A stretch of 64,000 nt of DNA, from NCBI RefSeq assembly GCF_009861505.1, contig NZ_WTFT01000035.1, positions 41,113-105,112 on the forward strand, given 5' to 3'. Shown here in pieces: positions 34,708 through 42,933 of the stretch. Numbering within the stretch: the first letter of the stretch is position 1; every line of letters starts with the position of its first letter. This DNA comes from Pseudomonas izuensis (GTDB taxonomy: Bacteria; Pseudomonadota; Gammaproteobacteria; Pseudomonadales; Pseudomonadaceae). The position numbers were made by a program, and so were the translations under genes. Below the pieces are notes generated by a model. It worked only from the letters and a program-made list of their open reading frames with translations. It was not told the origin of the DNA and searched no databases.

Positions 34708-35751
34708 ATGAGTACCCTGCACCGCATCGAAGCCAGACTGCTGGAAGATCGTTACGCCCGAGGCTGGCACTGCCTGGGCCTGGCGGCCCAATACCGCGAC
34801 GGCAAGCCCCATCGCCTGGAGGTGTTCGGCACAAAGTTGGTGGCCTTCCAGGGCGAAGACGGCGAGCTGCATATTCTCGATGGCTACTGCCCGCACATGG
34901 GCGCCGACCTCAGTACCGGTTGCGTCGAAGGCAACTCGATCCGCTGCCCCTTCCACGCCTGGCGCTGGGGCGCCGATGGCGTCTGCGATGACATTCCCTA
35001 TGCCAAGCGCATTCCGCCGCGGGCCAAAATCAAAAGCTGGCCGCTGATGGAAGAAAACCATCTGCTGTTCGTCTGGAATGACCCGGAAGGCAACCCGCCA
35101 CTGCCCGAGCAGCGCATCCCGCGCATCGATGCCTGCTTCAGCGATGAATGGGCGTCGTGGGAAGTCGCTGAACTGCAAATCGGCACCCACTGCCGCGAAC
35201 TGATCGACAACATCGCCGACATGGCGCACTTCGGCACCGTGCATGGCGCGCCTGTCGAGGAATTCAGCAATATCTTCGAAGGCCACCTGGCCACCCAGAT
35301 CATGAGCGCCCGCAGCGAGCGGCTGTCCGGGGACAGCGTGTTGAGCACCGTGGCCACCTATTACGGCCCGGCCTATCAGATCACCGAAATGACCGGCGCC
35401 ATGAACGGCCAGCCGATCCATTCGATCCTGCTCAACTGCCATGTGCCAATTGACCTGGACAGTTTCACCCTGCGTTATGGCGTGCTGGTGAAAAAGATTC
35501 CGGGACTCAGCGAAGAGCAGAATCAGGCGATGGCCAAGGCCTACGTGCAGCAGGCCCAGGAAGCCTTTTACGAAGACGTGGCGATCTGGCACAGCAAGAC
35601 CCGCGTCGACAACCCGCTGCTGTGTGACGGCGATGGCCCGGTGTATCAGTTGCGCCGCTGGTACGAGCAGTTCTACACCGACGTCGAGGCGTTGGCGGCG
35701 GACGTGCTGGAACACAAGAAATTTGTCGTGCGCGCCAGCGAACGGGTCTGA
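34708..35751 (+). CDS. kshA: KshA, oxygenase of 3-ketosteroid 9alpha-hydroxylase
   Basis: The 347-aa Rieske oxygenase has the [2Fe-2S] ligands Cys-x-His...Cys-x2-His (YCPHMGADL and RCPFHAWRW, near residues 60-85). The mononuclear iron site is DMAHFGTVH near 171-179. With KshB it adds the 9alpha-hydroxyl that, in a 1,4-diene-3-one, triggers ring B opening. GGGAG lies about 9 nt before the ATG. It is monocistronic rightward, followed by the LuxR regulator gene, and shares its upstream operator with the divergent SDR operon. Confidence 0.94.
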   Translation: MSTLHRIEARLLEDRYARGWHCLGLAAQYRDGKPHRLEVFGTKLVAFQGEDGELHILDGYCPHMGADLSTGCVEGNSIRCPFHAWRWGADGVCDDIPYAKRIPPRAKIKSWPLMEENHLLFVWNDPEGNPPLPEQRIPRIDACFSDEWASWEVAELQIGTHCRELIDNIADMAHFGTVHGAPVEEFSNIFEGHLATQIMSARSERLSGDSVLSTVATYYGPAYQITEMTGAMNGQPIHSILLNCHVPIDLDSFTLRYGVLVKKIPGLSEEQNQAMAKAYVQQAQEAFYEDVAIWHSKTRVDNPLLCDGDGPVYQLRRWYEQFYTDVEALAADVLEHKKFVVRASERV

Positions 35752-35887
35752 CGGCAACGGCCTTTCGCCCGCCACGGGCCTGCCCGGCAGCCGCCCGTCA
35801 GGCCCTGAGCCCGAGCGTTGCATGGAGCCGATATCGGCGCTTATTCTCGGCCACCGCCAACGCTAATAATAAGAACGGTTTTTCCCT

Positions 35888-37018
35888 ATGCAGCAGGACC
35901 TCAGCCTCGATACGTTCAGTGATTTGCTCGGCAACCTCTATCAGGGGCCGCTGGAAAACATTCCCTGGGCGACCTTTCTCAATCAGCTCAATGTGTACCT
36001 GAACAGCAAGTACGTGACCTTCATCCTGCGTCCACCCAGCGCCCATGTGGATGGTTTGATGGTCAACACCACCGGCACCTCGACCGAGGCGACCGCGTCC
36101 TATAACAAACACTTTTTCAGCCTCGACCCGTTCGTCGACCTGCCCAACCGCCAGGTGGTGACCCTCGCCGAGTTCGTCTCAAACGACGACTGGCAGCAGT
36201 CGGAGTTCTACAAGAACTTCCTCGAACCGGTCGACGTGTTCCACATTCTCGGGGCCGACATCAACACCAGTGACGGCGCCCAGTGCCGAATCCGCATCAG
36301 CCGCGGGCGTGACGACAAGCCGTTCGGCAACGAAGAAAAAGCCCTGCTCACCCATTTCATCCCGCACCTGGAACGCTCGATCAAGATCCACATGCAGCTC
36401 AACCGCATCGAGGCCGAGCGCAACCTGTACGCCGGGGCGGTGAATCAGATGGCGGTCGGCACGATCATCCTCGACGAGGCCGGCAAGGTGCTGCAAACCA
36501 ACCAGGTCGCCGATCGACTGATCCAGGAAAAGGACGGCATCAAACTGGTCAACGACGGCCTGCAGGTCGGGACCGCCCGTGACACCCAGGAATTCCGACG
36601 GCTGGTGAAACAGTCGTTGTTGTCGCAGAAGAGCAGCAACCCATCGGTGGTCGAGGCCCTGCGGGTGCAGCGGCCTTCCGGAAAGGCCGATCTGGGGATT
36701 ATCGTGCGTTCGGTGCCGCTGACGGACTGGAGCGAAGGCAAGCAGTGCCCCACGGTAGTGATTTTCATCAGCGACCCGGAGCAGCAATCCACCGCGCCCC
36801 AGGAGATCGTCCGCGCTCTGTTCGACTTCACTCCGGCGGAAACCCAACTGGCGATGCTGTTGGCCAATGGTCTGACCCTGGACGAAGCCTCGGAAGAGCT
36901 GGGTATCAGCCGCAACACCTCGCGGGCTCATTTGCGCTCGACCTTCTCCAAGACCGGCGTGACTCGCCAGACCATGTTGGTGCGCCTGATCCTGCGCAGT
37001 GTGGCGACGCTCGGTTAG
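35888..37018 (+). CDS. LuxR-family regulator with C-terminal HTH (TesR/TeiR-like), probable steroid-regulon activator
   Basis: The 376-aa protein has an N-terminal sensory region, a PAS-like middle (AVGTIILDEAGKVLQTNQVADRLI near 185-210) and a C-terminal LuxR-type helix-turn-helix (FTPAETQLAMLLANGLTLDEASEELGI then RNTSRAHLRSTFSKTG). Length and layout match Comamonas TesR/TeiR, the LuxR-type activator of testosterone genes. It lacks the receiver domain of NarL proteins, so it probably senses a ligand directly. It lies at the centre of the cluster and is the best candidate to bind the repeated CTAGTCC-N4-GGACGATG sites. I see no such site before its own gene. Confidence 0.9.
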   Translation: MQQDLSLDTFSDLLGNLYQGPLENIPWATFLNQLNVYLNSKYVTFILRPPSAHVDGLMVNTTGTSTEATASYNKHFFSLDPFVDLPNRQVVTLAEFVSNDDWQQSEFYKNFLEPVDVFHILGADINTSDGAQCRIRISRGRDDKPFGNEEKALLTHFIPHLERSIKIHMQLNRIEAERNLYAGAVNQMAVGTIILDEAGKVLQTNQVADRLIQEKDGIKLVNDGLQVGTARDTQEFRRLVKQSLLSQKSSNPSVVEALRVQRPSGKADLGIIVRSVPLTDWSEGKQCPTVVIFISDPEQQSTAPQEIVRALFDFTPAETQLAMLLANGLTLDEASEELGISRNTSRAHLRSTFSKTGVTRQTMLVRLILRSVATLG

Positions 37019-37032
37019 TACACGGCTTGCGC

Positions 37033-37078
37033 CCTCGTCCGCTTGGACGATGGCGCCCTCACAGGCAGGGCGCACAGT
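37033..37078 (+). promoter_or_regulatory. Predicted steroid-regulon operator and promoter for nudE
   Basis: CCTCGTCC, GCTT, GGACGATG at 37033-37052, then a weak -10 CACAGT at 37073-37078 after 20 nt. Confidence 0.6.
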
Positions 37079-37105
37079 GTGTCTATCCCAACCAGGGGCC
37101 TGACC

Positions 37106-37654
37106 ATGCGCAATTGTCCGACCATCCTCAAGACCGAACTGCTGGCTGAAAGCGGCTACTTTCAGATCGAAGCCTTGCACTTGCAATTCAGCAATGGCCA
37201 GCAACGGGTCTATGAACGCTTGCGCGGTACGGGTTATCGCTCGGTGATGGTGGTGGCGATGCCTGATCCGCTGCATGTGTTGCTGGTTCGGGAGTATGCG
37301 GTGGGCGTCGAGAAGACCGTGCTCGGCCTGCCCAAGGGCGGCGCAGAGCCCGATGAAGACTACCTGCAGGCGGCGCAGCGCGAACTTTGCGAGGAAGTCG
37401 GAATGCGTGCTGCACGCCTTAGTGAACTGGGCGAGCTGACATTGGCGCCGGGCCACCTGTGTCACCGCTACCGAGTGGTACTGGCCGAACAACTGAGCCC
37501 CTGCCAACTGACCGGTGACGAACCCGAACCCCTGGAATGCCTGCGGGTGCCACTGGCACAGATCCCCGAACTGGTAGCCCGAGGCGAACTCAATGAAGCC
37601 CGTGCCATCGCCGCCCTGTTCATGGCCACGTCCGCCCTCGCCCGTCGTACCTGA
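37106..37654 (+). CDS. nudE: NUDIX hydrolase, NudE-like (ADP compounds hydrolase)
   Basis: The 182-aa protein contains the Nudix box GGAEPDEDYLQAAQRELCEEVG near residues 75-97 (pattern Gx5Ex7REUxEExGU). The N-terminal KTELLAESGYFQIEALHLQFSNG is typical of NudE, which cleaves ADP-ribose, NADH and similar ADP compounds to AMP. NudE is usually housekeeping, yet this gene sits between the steroid regulator and hsaF and carries the regional operator 55-75 bp upstream. It may therefore be a regulon paralogue acting on NAD- or CoA-linked metabolites; inference only. Confidence 0.87.
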   Translation: MRNCPTILKTELLAESGYFQIEALHLQFSNGQQRVYERLRGTGYRSVMVVAMPDPLHVLLVREYAVGVEKTVLGLPKGGAEPDEDYLQAAQRELCEEVGMRAARLSELGELTLAPGHLCHRYRVVLAEQLSPCQLTGDEPEPLECLRVPLAQIPELVARGELNEARAIAALFMATSALARRT

Positions 37655-37667
37655 CACACCACAAACC

Positions 37668-37758
37668 CTGTGGGAGCAAGGCTTGCCCGCGATGAGGCCG
37701 GCACCTTCAACATCACTGTCGCCTGACACACCACCTTCGCGAGCTGGCTCGCTCCCAC
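37668..37758. repeat. REPIN
   Basis: Inverted REP pair with unlike arms (GTGGGAGCAAGGCTTGCCCGCGATG opposite TTCGCGAGCTGGCTCGCTCCCAC). Confidence 0.82.
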
Positions 37759-37804
37759 AAAGGACTGGTGTTTGTCAGCAAACTCTATGTACACCACCAC
37801 ATCA

Positions 37805-37896
37805 CTGTGGGAGCGAGCCTGCTCGCGAAGAGGCCGGCACCTTCAACATCACTGCTGCCTGACACGCCGCCATCGCGGGCAAGCCTTGCTCCCACA
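37805..37896. repeat. REPIN
   Basis: Second inverted REP pair in the same gap; arms GTGGGAGCGAGCCTGCTCGCGAAG and CATCGCGGGCAAGCCTTGCTCCCAC. Confidence 0.82.
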
Positions 37897-37926
37897 GGGG
37901 ATTGAGGGTGGGTTCAAATTGATCGG

Positions 37927-37971
37927 GTAGTCCATTCGGACGAAGCCTCGCGCCGCCAGTCGCCATAACGT
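37927..37971 (+). promoter_or_regulatory. Predicted steroid-regulon operator and promoter for a 55-aa secreted protein
   Basis: GTAGTCC, ATTC, GGACGAAG at 37927-37945, then TAACGT (37966-37971) after 20 nt, or CATAAC at 37964. The spacing to the ORF matches the other rightward units. Confidence 0.62.
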
Positions 37972-38007
37972 GCCTCTACAACAATAAAATCCGCGTCGAG
38001 GCTCGCC

Positions 38008-38175
38008 ATGCGAAAAGCCACTTGTGCCCTGTTCATCCTCGTTTGCGCCGGCAGCAGCGCCAGCCTGTGCCAGCTCTTCAAGAATGAAGCCTACCGCCCG
38101 ACCACAGCGTATTTCAGCTGTTCGAGTGCGGCCTTCAACTGTTATCCGCCGCTGGTGCGCAATCTGCTCCCATAA
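38008..38175 (+). CDS. Small exported cysteine-containing protein (55 aa), unrecognised
   Basis: The ORF encodes MRKATCALFILVCAGSSASL followed by a short tail ending SSAAFNCYPPLVRNLLP. The first ~18 residues form a positively charged, hydrophobic signal-like segment; a lipobox cannot be excluded (VCAG). The mature part has two to three cysteines and several aromatic residues. A purine-rich GTCGAGG precedes the ATG. A predicted steroid operator/-10 lies about 40-80 bp upstream and a strong bidirectional terminator directly follows the stop. I do not recognise a family. Context suggests an envelope protein induced by steroids. Confidence 0.62.
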   Translation: MRKATCALFILVCAGSSASLCQLFKNEAYRPTTAYFSCSSAAFNCYPPLVRNLLP

Positions 38176-38213
38176 AAAAAACACCGGCCCTGCAAGCAAG
38201 ACCGGTGGTTTTC
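38176..38213. terminator. Bidirectional rho-independent terminator
   Basis: AAAACACCGG and CCGGTGGTTTT form a stem flanked by A- and T-runs, so it works on both strands between the small ORF (+) and the end of hsaF (-). Confidence 0.85.
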
Positions 38214-38227
38214 AGTTGTTTCAAGGA

Positions 38228-39262
38228 TCAGGTCGGCAACACACCCCGTGACCGCGACAGGGTCAGCGCCAGGTCTTCGATCATGTCTTCCTGACCGCCC
38301 ACCGTACCGCGTCGCCCCAATTCCACCAGCAACTCACGCGCCGCAATGCCGTACTTCTGCTCGGCACGCTTGGCAAACAGCAGGAATGAACTGTAGACCC
38401 CCGCATACCCCAGCGTCAGCGCATCGCGATCGAGGCGGATCGGTTGGTCCATCATCGGCACCACCAGGTCCTCGGCAACGTCCATGATCCGGTACAAATC
38501 GACGCCACTGTTGACCCCCATCCGCTCCAGCACCGCCACAAACACTTCCAGCGGCGTATTGCCCGCCCCGGCGCCGAGCCCCGCGACCGAACCGTCGATT
38601 CGCGCAGCACCCGCTTCGATCGCCGCCAGCGAGTTGGCAATCGCCATGCCCATGTTGTGGTGGCCGTGGAAACCGACTTCGGTCCCGGCATTCAGCCCGG
38701 CGCGCAAGGTGCCGATCTTTTGCGTCACTTCGTCGGGCAGCATGTAGCCGGCCGAGTCGGTGCAGTAGATGCAATTGGCGCCGTAGCTCTCCATCAGCCG
38801 CGCCTGCTCCAGCAGTTTTTCGGCGCTGACCATGTGCGCCATCATCAGGAAGCCGACGGTGTCTAGGCCCATCTTCGCCGCCATACCGATGTGCTGGCCG
38901 GACACGTCCGCCTCGGTGCAATGGGTCGCCACGCGAATCGTCGACACCCCGTGTTCATGGGCCATCTTCAGGTGATCGAGGGTGCCGATCCCCGGCAGCA
39001 ACAACGCCGATACCTTGGCCTGCTTCATCAACGGGATCACCGCCGCGAAATATTCCTCATCGCTGTGGGCCGGAAAACCGTAGTTCAGCGACGCGCCGCC
39101 CAAGCCATCGCCATGGGTGATTTCGATCAGCGGCACACCGGCCGCATCCAGGCCAGTGGCGACACTGATCATCTGTTCCAGGCTGATCTGATGCTGCTTG
39201 GCGTGCATGCCGTCGCGCAGGCTCATGTCGTGCAGACGGACGCTTTTACCTTGTAAATTCAT
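38228..39262 (-). CDS. hsaF: HsaF, 4-hydroxy-2-oxoacid aldolase
   Basis: The 344-aa DRE-TIM metallolyase of the BphI/HsaF type shows RLHDMSLRDGMHA (metal-binding Asp and catalytic Arg near residue 15), IEITHGDGLGG, YCTDSAGYMLP and the metal His pair in GFHGHHNMGM near 200. It splits 4-hydroxy-2-oxohexanoate from ring A into pyruvate and propanal, which is channelled to HsaG. I chose the ATG at 39262 because GGAG lies 6 nt upstream; in-frame ATG/GTG codons at 39268 and 39274 are alternatives. It follows hsaG by 12 bp, and a terminator lies beyond its stop. Confidence 0.94.
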   Translation of the reverse strand: MNLQGKSVRLHDMSLRDGMHAKQHQISLEQMISVATGLDAAGVPLIEITHGDGLGGASLNYGFPAHSDEEYFAAVIPLMKQAKVSALLLPGIGTLDHLKMAHEHGVSTIRVATHCTEADVSGQHIGMAAKMGLDTVGFLMMAHMVSAEKLLEQARLMESYGANCIYCTDSAGYMLPDEVTQKIGTLRAGLNAGTEVGFHGHHNMGMAIANSLAAIEAGAARIDGSVAGLGAGAGNTPLEVFVAVLERMGVNSGVDLYRIMDVAEDLVVPMMDQPIRLDRDALTLGYAGVYSSFLLFAKRAEQKYGIAARELLVELGRRGTVGGQEDMIEDLALTLSRSRGVLPT

Positions 39263-39274
39263 GCTCATCTCCAC

Positions 39275-40183
39275 TCAGCGAACGGGCAGTTGCAGGGCGC
39301 CCTTGTGGGCTTCTTCGGCGAACATCTCGGCGGTGCGCAAACCGGCGGCAGTCATGATGTCGAGGTTGCCGGCGGATTTGGGCAGGAAGTCGCCCAGGCC
39401 CTCGACCTCGATGAAGATCGACACCTTGCGCCCGTCGAACACCGGCCCGTTGATCAGCTTGTAGCCGGGCACATAGCGCTGCACTTCACGAACCATTTCC
39501 AGCACCGAGGTGCGGATCGCATCCTGGTTCGGCTCGTCATCGGTCAGGCAGTGGATGGTGTCGCGCATCATCAGCGGCGGCTCGGCCGGGTTGATCACGA
39601 TGATGGCCTTGCCACGCCGGGCACCGCCGATCCGTTCCACCGCACCGGCCGTGGTGCGGGTGAATTCGTCGATGTTCTGCCGCGTGCCGGGGCCCACCGA
39701 ACCGGAGGATACGGTGGCGACAATCTCGCCATAACTCACCGATTGCACCCGCGACACCGCCGCCACCATCGGGATGGTCGCCTGGCCACCGCAGGTGACC
39801 ATGTTGACGTTCATCGCCAGCGTTGCCGCGTGCTCCTTGAGGTTGACCGGCGGTACGCAGAACGGACCGATGGCCGCCGGCGTGAGATCGATCATGATCA
39901 CGCCCAGTTCGTTGAGCTTGCGGCTGTTTTCGGCATGGGCGTAGGCCGAGGTGGCATCGAAGGCGATGCGAATATCGTCGTCAAGAACGTGGGGCAGCAA
40001 GCCGTCAACACCCTCGGCGGTGGTCTTCACCCCCATTTCCCGGGCGCGTTTTAGCCCTTCGGATTGCGGGTCGACGCCAACCATCCACACCGGTTCGATC
40101 CACTCGGATCGATACATTTTCATCAGCAAGTCGGTGCCGATGTTGCCGGGGCCGATAATGGCCGCTCTGAGTTTCTTGCTCAT
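39275..40183 (-). CDS. hsaG: HsaG, acylating aldehyde dehydrogenase
   Basis: The 302-aa protein has the NAD motif GPGNIG (11-16), the catalytic Cys131 in NMVTCGGQATIP, and ATVSSGSVGPGTRQNIDEFT. This is the BphJ/HsaG family, which oxidises propanal (or acetaldehyde) to the acyl-CoA while complexed with the aldolase HsaF. It is third in the operon hsaD-hsaE-hsaG-hsaF and starts 19 bp after hsaE. Length is normal. Confidence 0.94.
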   Translation of the reverse strand: MSKKLRAAIIGPGNIGTDLLMKMYRSEWIEPVWMVGVDPQSEGLKRAREMGVKTTAEGVDGLLPHVLDDDIRIAFDATSAYAHAENSRKLNELGVIMIDLTPAAIGPFCVPPVNLKEHAATLAMNVNMVTCGGQATIPMVAAVSRVQSVSYGEIVATVSSGSVGPGTRQNIDEFTRTTAGAVERIGGARRGKAIIVINPAEPPLMMRDTIHCLTDDEPNQDAIRTSVLEMVREVQRYVPGYKLINGPVFDGRKVSIFIEVEGLGDFLPKSAGNLDIMTAAGLRTAEMFAEEAHKGALQLPVR

Positions 40184-40202
40184 CCGGTTAAAACCCCACA
40201 GG

Positions 40203-40994
40203 TCAGGCGCAGAAAGACACCCGGGCACTGCCCAGGCCATCGATGGTCAATGAGAAACTGTCGCCGGCACGGGCCGGTTCCAGCGGCACCAGCGAGCCCG
40301 AGAGAATGATTTCCCCCGCTTTGAACGGGATGCCGAAGGCGCCCAGGGTGTTGGCCAGCCAGGCCACGGCGGTCAGCGGATTGCCCTGCACCGCCGAGCC
40401 GAGGCCTTCGCTGAGCGGGGCACCATTTTTCGACACGCGCATGCGCAGGTTGGGCAGGTCCAGCTCGCGCGGGTCGACCTGGCTGTCGCCCAGCACGAAC
40501 ACCCCGCAGGACGCGTTGTCGGCAACGGTGTCCTGGATGCGGATGCGCCAGTCGTGGATCCGCGAATCGACAATCTCGAAACACGGCATCACGTACTCGG
40601 TAGCGTCCAGCACGTCGGCTTCGGTGATGCCGGGGCCGACCAGATCGCGCTTGAGTTTGAAGGCAATCTCACCTTCGGCCCGGGGCTGGATCAGTTTGTT
40701 GGCGGACAGGGAAATCCGGGCGTCATCGGCGAAGGACATTTGCCGGGTGATGAAACCGAAATCCGGCTGATGCACATTGAGCATCTGCTGCACCGCCGCC
40801 GAGGTCACGCCGATTTTCTTGCCGACGATCTCATCCCCGGCCGCCACTCGCCGTTCGATGCTGTAGAGGGAAATATGGTAGGCGTCTTCGATGCTGATCG
40901 CCGGCCAGCGCTCGGTCAGCGGCGCCAGCGTGCGGCCGCTCAGCAGCGCCTGATACAGCTCTTCGCCGAACTCACGGCGCAATTGCACGCTCAT
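40203..40994 (-). CDS. hsaE: HsaE, 2-hydroxyalka-2,4-dienoate hydratase
   Basis: The 263-aa protein is of the MhpD/BphH/HsaE hydratase family (GKKIGVTSAAVQQMLNVHQPDFGFI, RAEGEIAFKLKRDL with metal-binding Glu residues, and EIVDSRIHDWRI). It hydrates 2-hydroxyhexa-2,4-dienoate released by HsaD to 4-hydroxy-2-oxohexanoate. GGAGG lies 8 nt before the ATG at 40994, and the start overlaps the hsaD stop by 4 bp, indicating coupling. An upstream in-frame ATG at 41024 would give an atypical N-terminal extension and is less likely. Confidence 0.93.
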   Translation of the reverse strand: MSVQLRREFGEELYQALLSGRTLAPLTERWPAISIEDAYHISLYSIERRVAAGDEIVGKKIGVTSAAVQQMLNVHQPDFGFITRQMSFADDARISLSANKLIQPRAEGEIAFKLKRDLVGPGITEADVLDATEYVMPCFEIVDSRIHDWRIRIQDTVADNASCGVFVLGDSQVDPRELDLPNLRMRVSKNGAPLSEGLGSAVQGNPLTAVAWLANTLGAFGIPFKAGEIILSGSLVPLEPARAGDSFSLTIDGLGSARVSFCA

Positions 40995-41821
40995 CGGCGG
41001 GCCTCCCCAAGGAATGCGAGGCACTGGCGATTGAACCGTTCACGGTGCTCGACCTGGACCCAATGTCCGCATTCGCTAAGCAGCACGAATTGAATATTGC
41101 GGCAGTGCTGCATCATGGTGTGTGCGCCCGACACCGGGCAGAATTTGTCGTTCATGCCCCAGAAGCCGAGGATCGGGCACTGCAATTCGCCCAGGCGCGC
41201 GGTCATGTTCGGTACCTGCATGGTCGACAGCACGCAGACCGGTTGCTGCTGCACCACGGCCACTCGCTCGTTGACCGTCTCGTCGCTGATCAGGGTGTCG
41301 TCGAATAGTTGCAGCGCCAGCAAACGACGCATGCCCGCCGCGTCATTCAGCTCACCCTTGGCGAAGGCCGCGCCCATTTTCTGGATGCCCTCCATTTGCA
41401 GGTAGTACTGCTCTTTTTCCATCAGGCCGCCGGGGGCCATCAGCACCAGGCGGCTGACCCGGTGCGGCTGGTCGAGGGCCAGTTTGATTGCGATGGCGCC
41501 GCCCAGGGAGTTGCCGACCAGCACGCATCGCTGGATATCCAGGGCGTCGAGCAGACCGCTCAGGGCGGTGACGAAGAAATCGAGGGTGTAGAGGCTGTCG
41601 GGTTTGTCCGAAGCGCCGTAGCCCGGCAGGTCGGGGACGATGACGCGGTAGCCCGCGTCGGCGAACACCGGGTAATTCTGTTTGAAGTTGCTGTGACCGC
41701 TGGCGCCCGGTCCGCTGCCATGGATGAAAATCACCGGCTCGCCGGCTCCACCGGTATCCAGATAGTGCAGCTGCAAACCTTCCGGCAGCGTAACGAAGTG
41801 CCCTTGCGCTGAAGCGCCCAT
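40991..41821 (-). CDS. hsaD: HsaD/TesD, 4,9-DSHA hydrolase (meta-cleavage product hydrolase)
   Basis: The 276-aa alpha/beta hydrolase has HGSGPGASGHSNF for the oxyanion hole, Ser105 in GNSLGG, Asp225 in GMNDKF and His253 in CGHWVQ, the full C-C hydrolase triad. It hydrolyses the HsaC product 4,9-DSHA to the ring C/D acid (DOHNAA/HIP) and the ring A dienoate. It is first in the leftward operon hsaD-hsaE-hsaG-hsaF, with a strong operator/-10 module 35-80 bp upstream. Confidence 0.94.
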   Translation of the reverse strand: MGASAQGHFVTLPEGLQLHYLDTGGAGEPVIFIHGSGPGASGHSNFKQNYPVFADAGYRVIVPDLPGYGASDKPDSLYTLDFFVTALSGLLDALDIQRCVLVGNSLGGAIAIKLALDQPHRVSRLVLMAPGGLMEKEQYYLQMEGIQKMGAAFAKGELNDAAGMRRLLALQLFDDTLISDETVNERVAVVQQQPVCVLSTMQVPNMTARLGELQCPILGFWGMNDKFCPVSGAHTMMQHCRNIQFVLLSECGHWVQVEHRERFNRQCLAFLGEARR

Positions 41822-41853
41822 AAGGTGTCCTCCCGGCCTGTTGTTGTCATCGG

Positions 41854-41898
41854 ATTATTCCGAGGGGCCGGGCAGTCAACATCGTCCGACAGGACTAC
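41854..41898 (-). promoter_or_regulatory. Predicted steroid-regulon operator and promoter for hsaDEGF
   Basis: The coding strand reads GTAGTCC, four bases, GGACGATG (41898-41880), then AATAAT (41859-41854) after 20 nt; the best -10 of the set. Confidence 0.75.
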
Positions 41899-41946
41899 GC
41901 CCACTCCTCTAAGGGTGTACGCAAAATCTGCAAACGATCAAAAACA

Positions 41947-42038
41947 CTGTAGGAGCGAGCCTGCTCGCGATAGGGCCGGCACATTCAACATCAACGGCGC
42001 CTGACACTCCGCCATCGCGAGCAGGCTCGCTCCTACAG
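41947..42038. repeat. REPIN between two divergent operators
   Basis: Inverted REP pair (GTAGGAGCGAGCCTGCTCGCGATAG / CCATCGCGAGCAGGCTCGCTCCTAC) between the hsaD and SDR promoters. Confidence 0.84.
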
Positions 42039-42061
42039 TGTGTGGTGGGTGGCCAAAATCC

Positions 42062-42106
42062 CTAGTCTCATCGGACGTAGGCTTTTGGCCAATGCGGACC
42101 TAGCAT
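42062..42106 (+). promoter_or_regulatory. Predicted steroid-regulon operator and promoter for the SDR/SRPBCC operon
   Basis: CTAGTCT, CATC, GGACGTAG at 42062-42080, then TAGCAT (42101-42106) after 20 nt. Confidence 0.68.
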
Positions 42107-42142
42107 CGACTGCATTTCCCAGCGATTAAACGAGGCCTTCCC

Positions 42143-42916
42143 ATGCTTGATCCGATGGACTTTCGCGGCAAAGTGGTACTCATTACCGGCGGTGGCAAAG
42201 GGGTCGGTCGCGGCATCAGCCAGCGCTTTCTGGACTGTGGCGCCGAGGTCGTGATCTGCGGTCGCGAAGCTCCGCAGACCTTGCCAGCCCGTGGCGGGCG
42301 TGAGGCGCTGTTTGTGCCTTGCGATCTACGGGATGTCGAGCAATCGGGGCAGTTGATCGAGCGAATTGTCGAGCGCTTCGGTCGCCTCGATGTGCTGGTC
42401 AACAACGCCGGCGGCTCGCCGAATGCCGAGGCCGCCAGTGCTTCGCCGCGATTCAGCGAATCGATCATCCGCCTGAACCTGCTGGCGCCGCTGAATCTGT
42501 GTCAGCAGGCCAACCGGGTGATGCAGGCGCAGGCCGAGGGTGGCGCGATCATCAATATCTGCAGCGTCAGCGCCACCCGCCCTTCTCCGGGCACCGCCGC
42601 CTACGGCGCGGCCAAGGCCGGGTTGCTCAACCTGACCACCTCGCTGGCCGTGGAGTGGGCGCCCAAGGTGCGGATCAACGCGGTGACGGCCGGGTTGATA
42701 CTCACCGAGCAAGCAGCGATGCACTATGGCGACGACGCCGGAATCGCCCGGGTGGCAGCGACCATTCCGTTGCAGCGCCTGGCAAATCCTGAAGATATCG
42801 GCGATGCCTGTCTGTACCTGGCCTCACCGCTGGCGCGTTATGTCAGCGGCGCGGATGTTGCGGTGCACGGCGGCGGTGAACGACCTGCGTTTCTCGACGC
42901 GGCCCAATCCCATTGA
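42143..42916 (+). CDS. SDR family oxidoreductase
   Basis: The 257-aa SDR has TGGGKGVGRG near residue 15, NNAGGSPNAEAA near 89 and ICSVSATRPSPGTAAYGAAKAG with catalytic Ser/Tyr/Lys. GAGG lies 9 nt before the ATG. It is co-transcribed with a small SRPBCC gene 17 bp downstream and has a predicted steroid operator 35-80 bp upstream. It is probably a beta-oxidation-like 3-hydroxyacyl-CoA or nucleus hydroxyl dehydrogenase; sequence does not decide. Confidence 0.88.
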   Translation: MLDPMDFRGKVVLITGGGKGVGRGISQRFLDCGAEVVICGREAPQTLPARGGREALFVPCDLRDVEQSGQLIERIVERFGRLDVLVNNAGGSPNAEAASASPRFSESIIRLNLLAPLNLCQQANRVMQAQAEGGAIINICSVSATRPSPGTAAYGAAKAGLLNLTTSLAVEWAPKVRINAVTAGLILTEQAAMHYGDDAGIARVAATIPLQRLANPEDIGDACLYLASPLARYVSGADVAVHGGGERPAFLDAAQSH

Positions 42917-42933
42917 AAAACAGGAGTTGCACC

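Noticed and set aside
36179..37729. 516-aa minus-strand ORF opposite the LuxR regulator and nudE
   Set aside because: Antisense shadow of two convincing genes, without recognisable domains.
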